A stretch of DNA of 38,254 nt from a virus: positions 1 to 38,254 of IMG/VR virus record IMGVR_UViG_3300010354_015404; one strand, written 5' to 3'. Below, piece by piece: positions 32,066 to 38,254 of this stretch. The translations under genes were made by a program, and so were the position numbers. Under the pieces are notes generated by a model, which searched no databases, was not told the origin of the DNA, and worked only from the letters and a program-made list of their open reading frames with translations. Numbering within the stretch: the first letter of the stretch is position 1; every line of letters begins with the position of its first letter.

Positions 32066-33645
32066 GATTTAACCTTTGAAAATGTGTCGTACTTAGTAGT
32101 ATATTTCTTAAAGAATGAAGGTGTTATTAGTATACTTTCACTATTACCTTCATATCTACCATCTATATCACGATCTGTTTTATCTGGTTTATAATCCTCA
32201 GGTGAAAGATTTTCGTGACCTGGCCATGGTTCTTTTATAGGCACTCTACGTACAATAGTTTTAAACAGTTCGCTTCCTTCTTGATCAGGTACACTGTGGG
32301 TCTTTAATTCTTGTGGTTTAGTAGCCAAAGCAGCAGTTGCAGCCTCTGGACCATTCATATGTATTACAGGAGCGGTTTCAATTATAGCTGATCCTGATCT
32401 GGTTTCATTATTATCACCACTTGTCTCAAAAATATGACCACCAACATTTGTATCATAATTACCAATAATGTTGTATAGGCTATTACCGTCCACAGTTTCA
32501 TCTTTATTTTGTTTTATATGAATTTTTTGGTTTTGATCAATAATTAAAATATTATCTTTGCCCACTTGAGTGTGCATTTCTTCTTTTACTTTGATATTAA
32601 AATTACGTCCTGCTTCCATATTAATATCACGATCGGCATATAAATTAAAATCGTTTTTAGTATGAACATTTATACTATCTTCACAATAGATATCCATCTT
32701 ACCATCACTGGTTAATTCTATCCATGTAGTACCACGAGCATTACCTATATAAATTAAATCTTCACTATTATGTAATAATATTTGATGACCTGTTCGAGTA
32801 CGTATGCGTATGAGTTCATTATGGGGTATTTTATAGTCACCATCTGTTTCATCATCTTCTACAGCAGCATAATCTGGTGGGCCTTCACTGGCATTTTTAC
32901 GGCGTATAAACTTATCATCACCATCGTCCATAACAAAAGTACTACCACCTAATCTACTCACAGGCATTTTGGCCTTACTTTCATACTTGCCAACCTTGCC
33001 TATGGGACCACTTTTGTCTATTGGACCTGGTGTGCTAATACCAAATACAGCACTGGGCCATTCTCTACGAGCACTACTGGTTGTTATACCTCTAATATCA
33101 TCCTTTAATAAACCTTGTGCCTGTAGAGTGAGAGTAAAAGGATGTTGTGGTTTCTTAATTCTTGTTGTATCTTGGCATATCAACAGATCAGCTTTTTTAT
33201 TATATTCTGCTACTGGAACACGTTCCTCAATTCCGTCTTCATGATAAATGGTTGATGCCATACCAGGTATCATAAAATTAGCATCCTTAGTTTGAATACT
33301 GCCTAAGTAATAACCTCTTGATGGATCACCGTCAACAAAGAAACAAACTACTGTGGTACCAACATCTGGAGGTACCATCCAAAAACCATAACTTTTTTGA
33401 GTACCGTTGTAATCATTAGTTTTGTTATTGAAAATTTCGCTGGTACTACCTATGAATGGGCTACAATATTGTACAGTTGCTAATTGTCCCGTACGTTCTC
33501 TATCATTACCTACTTCACGTAATTTTTCTACTTGTAAGGCACCCATGTAGTTAGGATCAAGATGACTCACTACAACAGCCAAAATGAGTCCATCTTCTTT
33601 TGTTTGTCCTACATAGTCTAAACTTGATCTGTTAAGCTCACTCAT
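32062..33645 (-). CDS. gp5: baseplate central spike, gp5/VgrG-like, no lysozyme domain
   Basis: 527 residues. Residues about 15-120 form a gp5/VgrG-type OB fold (GLILAVVVSHLDPNYMGALQ, MVPPDVGTTVVCFFVDGDPS, GYYLGSIQ). Residues 279-334 (IRIRTRTGHQILLHNSED, GTTWIELTSDGKMDIY) and the following D-N rich repeats to about 415 (DFNLYADRDINMEAGRNFNI, DNILIIDQNQKIHIKQNKDE) form the trimeric beta-helix that makes the membrane-piercing needle. The C-terminal VRRVPIKEPWPGHENLSPE matches gp5 homologues of marine T4-like phages. The lysozyme domain that T4 gp5 carries between the OB fold and the needle is absent; its place holds a roughly 150-residue linker. Its start is coupled to the hub gene (TAATG). Confidence 0.9.
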   Translation of the reverse strand: MSELNRSSLDYVGQTKEDGLILAVVVSHLDPNYMGALQVEKLREVGNDRERTGQLATVQYCSPFIGSTSEIFNNKTNDYNGTQKSYGFWMVPPDVGTTVVCFFVDGDPSRGYYLGSIQTKDANFMIPGMASTIYHEDGIEERVPVAEYNKKADLLICQDTTRIKKPQHPFTLTLQAQGLLKDDIRGITTSSARREWPSAVFGISTPGPIDKSGPIGKVGKYESKAKMPVSRLGGSTFVMDDGDDKFIRRKNASEGPPDYAAVEDDETDGDYKIPHNELIRIRTRTGHQILLHNSEDLIYIGNARGTTWIELTSDGKMDIYCEDSINVHTKNDFNLYADRDINMEAGRNFNIKVKEEMHTQVGKDNILIIDQNQKIHIKQNKDETVDGNSLYNIIGNYDTNVGGHIFETSGDNNETRSGSAIIETAPVIHMNGPEAATAALATKPQELKTHSVPDQEGSELFKTIVRRVPIKEPWPGHENLSPEDYKPDKTDRDIDGRYEGNSESILITPSFFKKYTTKYDTFSKVKS

Positions 33646-36164
33646 TATTCTGCATCTTGTATAGTTCTTGCACTGTCAGAATCTTGAGGAGTTTCAAGCA
33701 CTGTAGGTGTAGTAGTTGGTGGTGCGAAATCAACAGCATTTTCACCACTGGTAGCCCCAGTACCCCCAGGTGAAACAGAATCATAATTGGGCATACGTGT
33801 TAGCTCCAAATCTTGAGAAAACATACCTCTATCAAACATACTTTCTAACATATTAACTTTGTATAGTCCACTGATCTGTGGTACAATTTTTTCATTAGGA
33901 AAATCATATAAATTACCATTAATATCTATGGGATTTCTAAAATTTATTGTAATGTAAACTTCAGAACGTTCATTATTAATGGCTCCACTCTTGTTAATAT
34001 TTTTATTGCTTGTACCTTTTTCAGTAAAATTACCTATACCACTGTCACCAAGGAAAAAAGGATCACCTAAAATTTTCATATTAACAGTAATCATATCAGC
34101 ACCTTTGCTTATGCTTTCCATAAATTGCTTGGTTATCAGTGTAGCAGGATCATCTGGAAAAATACCCCCTCCAGTTTTCTTAATTTTTGTACGATCTGTA
34201 TTAATCAACACTTTTGTGGCAGAATCATTTATGTTTACATTACCATGTTTGCCTTGATTATATTCATCCTTAGCATCATATAAGGTACCATCTGCTTTTC
34301 TTCTAAATTGTGTAACTTTACCGTTTACTACGACTGGACTTGTAGGTGTAGCTACTGTAGCATTTTTATCTCTTTGTACAGCATCTTGGTTATTTTTGCC
34401 AGCATCACTGCTCATAGATGTGTAAAATGTTGTGTTAAATTTTATTTGAAAATCTAAGATTTCAGTATTTTTACCACTATAATAGTAATTGTATTCTTTT
34501 AATGATGTTTTCTTGAGCTCACCTACACCACTTGGCTTTGTCTCTGGACTAATAAATTGACTATGTTGCACTTCAAATGGTATTATTCTAAATACTGTAA
34601 GATATGGATTACGTCCTAATTTACCAACATTTTCATCAGTGTCCAAAACATAAACTTGACTGCTAATTTTATACCATTGAATTTTTCCTTCTTTACTAAT
34701 GTTGGCAGGATCTAAAGCACTTATTCCATAACTGCTACTGGATAATACTTCATTCAATATTGTAGGTATTAATGTTCCTTGTTTAAATGTGGCCAAACCC
34801 TTATTAGATGTAAGTTCAATTCTACCACGTTTTAAAACCTTAGTTTTTTCATCGTAAGAAACACCCTCTTTACCAAATATACCCTGTGCTTTACGTCTAT
34901 CTGTAAAACCAATACTAGCCTTACCTACAGGATTGACATTGGCTTTTTGTACTAAATTGTATCCGTCACTACTTAACTCTAAACCTAATTGTTTGAATAA
35001 TTTGTCATTCTTTTTAACATTAGGATTGGCTGTAGCACCTTTAGGACTACTACTATCATCTGTTGTATCACCTTTGCCAGTTGATGTATCTGTGGGAAAC
35101 AAAAATACTATACGATCAGGAATAGATATTTTATTTTTTATAGCTTGTTCTACGAGCGCATCATTAAGTATACTTTGAACACTCATTGGACCATCCTGTA
35201 TCATTTGTTGTACTGTACTACCTTCACAGGTAATATCCACAGGTATTGAACTTACAGTATCACTATAGGCTTGATCATTCCAAGCTACTGCTTCACATTC
35301 ATATAAACTACCACGTTCAGTTACACGTAGATTAATATTAGTGATCCTTATAGGAAAATGACGTTTGGTTACAGCATAATCAATATTTTGTGTATCTGCA
35401 CTATAATGCCCTTTAAATTGTAGAGTTAAAAGTACAGGCATAACTACCCAATTTTCATAACCGTTATTAGCAGCTGCCATTTGTAAAGATTGGAAGAACA
35501 TACCAAAGCTATTTGGTTCAAGAATATTAAAACTCATTGTAGTAGCATTAGTATTTTTTGTTTGGGCATCCATACCAATGACACTTTTTATTCTTACATT
35601 ATCTATAAAAAAATCAAATTTACCTTCAGGATTATAATCTGGAGGATTGCGATCTATGTCACCTAAGTTAGGACTGGCATAGGCCTTAAGTCCCACGCGA
35701 TTTTCAGGATTACCACCTGCACTTTGAAAAATTATGTCACCAATATCACCCTTCTTATATGTTTCATCTGGAAAATTTATTTGAAACGGTGTCAGCACAC
35801 TCATAGTCCAAAAATAATTTACCACTGCATAGTTAGACAAAATATTGCGTAGGGGTAATTCATTAGCTTCAAATTCAACTACATTTTCTTCATCAAGATT
35901 GCTTAATAATTTGGCTCTTTCTGTTTTTATAACACCACCAATTATACCTGCTGCAAGTGGATTAACACTTTGCCCAGGAATCTTATTCAATATTTGACTG
36001 GGATCAAGATTAGGTATTTGTTTAAGTTTATCTAATTGACCCCCAAGATTTTGTGCTGCATTTTTTAATCCATCTACTACACCATTTTTATTAAATGCTC
36101 CTGCTACGGCATTGGCTACACTTACGGCTGCTGTGGCTTTGACGAGATTTTTAAGTGTTGGCAT
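33645..36164 (-). CDS. putative baseplate hub protein
   Basis: 839 residues, not matched with certainty to T4 gp27 but in its expected place just upstream of the spike. Residues 8-24 are Ala/Val-rich (VKATAAVSVANAVAGAF). Residues about 100-330 are beta-rich and include FDFFIDNVRIKSVIGMDAQT, TTMSFNILEPNSFGMFFQSL, ITNINLRVTERGSLYECEAV and YSD. The C-terminal part has ITVNMKILGDPFFLG, VYITINFRNPIDI and GLYKVNMLESMF, motifs seen in large hub-like structural proteins of marine myophages, and ends in an acidic Pro/Thr tail. The ATG at 36164 has GGAG six bases upstream and follows the gp53-like gene by 1 nt. Expected role: hub that joins spike, tube and wedges. Function rests on context plus general family feel. 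Confidence 0.72.
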   Translation of the reverse strand: MPTLKNLVKATAAVSVANAVAGAFNKNGVVDGLKNAAQNLGGQLDKLKQIPNLDPSQILNKIPGQSVNPLAAGIIGGVIKTERAKLLSNLDEENVVEFEANELPLRNILSNYAVVNYFWTMSVLTPFQINFPDETYKKGDIGDIIFQSAGGNPENRVGLKAYASPNLGDIDRNPPDYNPEGKFDFFIDNVRIKSVIGMDAQTKNTNATTMSFNILEPNSFGMFFQSLQMAAANNGYENWVVMPVLLTLQFKGHYSADTQNIDYAVTKRHFPIRITNINLRVTERGSLYECEAVAWNDQAYSDTVSSIPVDITCEGSTVQQMIQDGPMSVQSILNDALVEQAIKNKISIPDRIVFLFPTDTSTGKGDTTDDSSSPKGATANPNVKKNDKLFKQLGLELSSDGYNLVQKANVNPVGKASIGFTDRRKAQGIFGKEGVSYDEKTKVLKRGRIELTSNKGLATFKQGTLIPTILNEVLSSSSYGISALDPANISKEGKIQWYKISSQVYVLDTDENVGKLGRNPYLTVFRIIPFEVQHSQFISPETKPSGVGELKKTSLKEYNYYYSGKNTEILDFQIKFNTTFYTSMSSDAGKNNQDAVQRDKNATVATPTSPVVVNGKVTQFRRKADGTLYDAKDEYNQGKHGNVNINDSATKVLINTDRTKIKKTGGGIFPDDPATLITKQFMESISKGADMITVNMKILGDPFFLGDSGIGNFTEKGTSNKNINKSGAINNERSEVYITINFRNPIDINGNLYDFPNEKIVPQISGLYKVNMLESMFDRGMFSQDLELTRMPNYDSVSPGGTGATSGENAVDFAPPTTTPTVLETPQDSDSARTIQDAE

Positions 36165-36165
36165 C

Positions 36166-36465
36166 TTAGGCTCCTAATACTTTGAATAAACTACTTTTCT
36201 TTGGCAAATATATTTGAGTGCCTGGAATAAAATCAAATATAGGATCCTGTAATACATTTAAGTTACGTTGAATAAAAACCCACCATAAGTTATGGCTTCC
36301 ATAAAGATCATAAGCCAATAAATCTGGTCTAAAAGTATATTGACTTTCTATAGTGTACAAATAATCATCAGATTCAGCACTAACTGGTCTAATACTTAAT
36401 ATATCCAAGTAATTATTAGTTACCGGAGTTTCCACATAGGGACTTGTTGGGCTATATTTGGCCAT
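36166..36465 (-). CDS. LysM-type baseplate wedge protein (gp53-like)
   Basis: 99 residues. The segment YTIESQYTFRPDLLAYDLYG (37-56), then NLWWVFIQRN (59-68), DPIFDFIPGTQIYLPKK (74-90), has the order of a gp53/LysM-type baseplate protein: a conserved aromatic pair after YG..NLWW and a closing PGTQIYLP strand. T4 gp53 (196 aa) also carries a LysM-like domain and links wedges to gp25 and the tube. This copy is much shorter and keeps only the LysM-like core. Its start shares a base with the stop of the tube-initiator-like gene (TAATG), and it leads into the hub gene with a 1-nt gap. The alternative is the P2 gpX type of small tail LysM protein. Confidence 0.75.
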   Translation of the reverse strand: MAKYSPTSPYVETPVTNNYLDILSIRPVSAESDDYLYTIESQYTFRPDLLAYDLYGSHNLWWVFIQRNLNVLQDPIFDFIPGTQIYLPKKSSLFKVLGA

Positions 36466-37457
36466 TAGATAAATCCATCCTTTACATAACCACCATTTAT
36501 AAACGTTTCAAGATTAAATTTGCGTATTCTTGTTCTGCTGTAAACTGGTAATAAACTAACATTGAGTGTACTTTGAGTAGGAACATGGCTATCATCTGAA
36601 CTCGATGTTGACCCAGTACTACCAATACTCTTAGGCTTAGTCATGCTTAAACCTCCACTTATTAGATTAGCTACATTGCCTACATTTCTTAAAGTATTAG
36701 CTGCTTGAGTAAGACCTGCTGCACTGGTAACGCCTGCTATCTTGTTGGCCATATCAGATATAGCGTTTGTAGGATCTCCAGCACCAAATCCGCCACCTGC
36801 TTTGCTTGGAGGATTTTCTATATTTGTGGTGATATAATCAACTTCTTTAGGTAGTGTCATACTAAAACTTTTAACCACCACAGGTACATCCTTAAAAACA
36901 TAGTCACCATATGCATTAAAGTATAAAATTATGGGAGGGTTACCAGCGAGACTACTGTCACCTGTGAACATTTTTGTTGCACTACGCAGAAAATGAACCA
37001 CTGACAACCAATATTGAGCCTGCACAGCATCTTCTACAAAGAAATCACCAGATACACTGATTTCACTGACTCTACTACCTTGATAGCTAACAAATTGAAA
37101 ATTATGATGTGTAAGGGGAGTTTCAGTATAATTTGCTTGACTACTTATAGTAATAGTTGGAGTGTAGGGAAAGATTAACCCTCCTGAATCACGCAAAGGC
37201 TTAAATAAGTTACTTGAAACATATGGCATAACACTACTGGGGAATCCAAGTCTAACACGCCAATCCTTAGGATCACCATCTGAACCACTTTGAGCAGTGG
37301 CTACCTCTTTGGGAGAGAAACTTTCTGCATTTAACGGTAAATTTTTACTGCGTAAAGCACTCATCAACCCGCTGGCACCTGCTCCTATGGCACTGGCTGC
37401 TGCTGCGGTTGCTGCTCCTGCCACAGCGGCTGTGGCTAAATTTCTTAAGAATGACAT
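36465..37457 (-). CDS. putative tail-tube initiator-like baseplate protein
   Basis: About 330 residues from the ATG at 37457, preceded by GGGGA. The longer frame starts with TTG at 37475, inside the promoter region, and is rejected. Residues about 3-34 are Ala/Gly-rich and could form a hydrophobic helix (AAVAGAATAAAASAIGAG). The core has DWRVRLGFP, GLIFPYTPTITISSQANYTE (93-112), GSRVSEISVSGDFFVEDAVQ, PPIILYFNAYGDYVFKDVPV and SFSMTLPKEVDYI, an arrangement I associate with gp48/gp54-type tube-initiation proteins in marine T4-like phages. It is the first gene of the minus-strand block and has its own late-promoter-like motif. A hub or tube-cap protein is an alternative. Confidence 0.65.
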   Translation of the reverse strand: MSFLRNLATAAVAGAATAAAASAIGAGASGLMSALRSKNLPLNAESFSPKEVATAQSGSDGDPKDWRVRLGFPSSVMPYVSSNLFKPLRDSGGLIFPYTPTITISSQANYTETPLTHHNFQFVSYQGSRVSEISVSGDFFVEDAVQAQYWLSVVHFLRSATKMFTGDSSLAGNPPIILYFNAYGDYVFKDVPVVVKSFSMTLPKEVDYITTNIENPPSKAGGGFGAGDPTNAISDMANKIAGVTSAAGLTQAANTLRNVGNVANLISGGLSMTKPKSIGSTGSTSSSDDSHVPTQSTLNVSLLPVYSRTRIRKFNLETFINGGYVKDGFI

Positions 37458-37476
37458 TTTATTCCCCTTTGGCAAA

Positions 37477-37484
37477 TATTTATT
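37477..37484 (-). promoter_or_regulatory. late-promoter-like motif heading the baseplate block
   Basis: AATAAATA on the minus strand, ending 19 nt before the ATG at 37457, within the near-palindrome CAAATAAATATTTG (37473-37486). It shares one base with the -35 box of the opposing gp55 promoter. Confidence 0.7.
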
Positions 37485-37512
37485 TGACTTTGTTATGTGC
37501 GTAGTTTATACT
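37484..37512 (+). promoter_or_regulatory. sigma70-type promoter for gp55-like gene
   Basis: TTGACT (37484-37489), a 17-nt spacer, then TATACT (37507-37512): one mismatch to each sigma70 consensus box and ideal spacing. Transcription would start near 37519, giving a leader of about 15 nt that contains the strong Shine-Dalgarno AGGAGAGGA (37519-37527). This implies early expression by unmodified host RNA polymerase. Confidence 0.75.
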
Positions 37513-37534
37513 AATAACAGGAGAGGAATATTTA

Positions 37535-38254
37535 ATGAGCGTTAACTATCTTAATAACAAAGATTTATTGGAAGAAATACACAAGAGTAAAAACACATAT
37601 TCCAGTTATAGCAAACCAGAATATAATCAGTATGATTTAATTCTTTATAGTTTAGAAAAAATCAACATTAGAACCATAGCAGAGGCCAAACGTAATCGTG
37701 CCAAAAGAATGGGTGATGAGGATTATGCTCGTAGACGTGAAGCTGGTGAAAAGATTAAATTAGCAGAATGTGAAGTTGACTATAAAAAAATAGCTAAAAC
37801 AGATATTGTATTTAGAATAATGACTTATGAACATATTCCTGTGAATAAAACACGAAAAAAGAATCAAAAAACTGAAGCAGATGGACATGATCGTGTAAAC
37901 TTTCCACCATTTCAACACTGGAAATTTGATGAAAACGATGAATTAATATGCGTTGGAAAAAGTCATTGGAAGGGTGGAGTAAAAAGCGGTAAATTTAGCA
38001 AAGATCATGGACAAATAACCAACACTCTAGCTCGTATGTATATTAAATTATGTGAACGTTATGCTACCCGTGGCAACGTTCGTGGCTATACCTACAATGA
38101 TGAGATGCGAGCACAGGCCATATTACAACTTACACAGGTAGGACTACAATTTAATGAAGCCAAATCGAACAATCCTTTTGCTTATTTTACTGCTGCTGTT
38201 ACTAATAGTTTTGTTCGAATAATCAATATTGAAAAACGTAATCAAAATATTAGA
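37535..38254 (+). CDS. gp55: late-transcription sigma factor gp55-like (3' end beyond edge)
   Basis: I translated 240 residues from the ATG at 37535 to the window edge. The start has AGGAGAGGA seven bases upstream. YLNNKDLLEEI (5-15) matches the gp55 N-terminus. Residues 160-240 (QITNTLARMYIKLCERYATR, GYTYNDEMRAQAILQLTQVG, NNPFAYFTAAVTNSFVRIIN, IEKRNQNIR) match the sigma-2-like core of gp55, which binds RNA polymerase core and reads the late -10 box. Between them, residues about 25-155 are an insertion relative to T4 gp55 (185 aa total), including TDIVFRIMTYEHIP and CVGKSHWKGG; I recall a similar insertion in cyanophage gp55. It is the only plus-strand gene, transcribed away from the virion block it would control. 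Confidence 0.92.
   Translation, partial: MSVNYLNNKDLLEEIHKSKNTYSSYSKPEYNQYDLILYSLEKINIRTIAEAKRNRAKRMGDEDYARRREAGEKIKLAECEVDYKKIAKTDIVFRIMTYEHIPVNKTRKKNQKTEADGHDRVNFPPFQHWKFDENDELICVGKSHWKGGVKSGKFSKDHGQITNTLARMYIKLCERYATRGNVRGYTYNDEMRAQAILQLTQVGLQFNEAKSNNPFAYFTAAVTNSFVRIINIEKRNQNIR

Noticed and set aside
37297-37545. Plus-strand frame running into the gp55 promoter region
   Set aside because: It is antisense to the Ala-rich N-terminus of the tube-initiator-like protein and overlaps the start of gp55 in another frame.

Overview
The window is a segment of a low-GC, T4-like marine contractile-tailed phage (myovirus). The evidence is a baseplate gene series with recognisable T4-type members: a tube-initiator-like protein, a gp53-like LysM protein, a hub-like protein, a gp5-type spike without lysozyme, gp25 and gp6. 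A divergent gene for a gp55-type late sigma factor supports this, and the fibre N-termini are of a kind I associate with marine T4-like phages of cyanobacteria and SAR11-like hosts. The host cannot be fixed from the sequence alone. No tRNA, rRNA, integrase, IS element or CRISPR array was seen, and no gap between genes exceeds about 80 bases.

Layout, right to left. At the right edge (37535-38254, + strand, cut by the edge) lies the gp55-like sigma factor, preceded by a near-consensus sigma70 promoter. Everything else runs on the minus strand as one nearly gap-free block. From 37457 to 28007 is the baseplate: tube-initiator-like, gp53-like, hub-like, spike, gp25 and gp6. From 28007 to 13677 a single reading frame encodes a 4776-residue modular protein in the place where T4 carries gp7 and the outer wedge genes. 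From 13674 to 2487 are host-contact genes: a collagen-like fibre, a subtilisin-like protease, a conserved structural protein, three paralogous tail fibres with a shared anchor domain, and one more putative virion protein. From 2484 to the left edge is a sugar/envelope module: a cupin of the mannose-6-phosphate isomerase type, two GT-A-like glycosyltransferases and a KDO-8-phosphate synthase (KdsA) cut by the edge.

Regulation. The 8-mer AATAAATA, close to the T4 late promoter TATAAATA, lies 17-20 nt before five minus-strand start codons, in nearly every gap large enough to hold it. These are probably promoters read by the gp55 homologue encoded at the right edge. Two sites deserve attention. 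The gp55 sigma70 promoter lies back-to-back with the first late motif, sharing one base, so RNA polymerase should not occupy both. In addition, a small hairpin would hide the ribosome binding site of the first glycosyltransferase in read-through RNA but not in RNA started at its own late promoter.

The least ordinary content is the 14.3-kb gene. It contains at least seven short W/Y modules resembling chitin-binding CBM5/12 units (an eighth is in gp6), an FG-GAP-like beta-propeller and paired GxGY repeats. Several listed starts were moved to codons with better ribosome binding sites.
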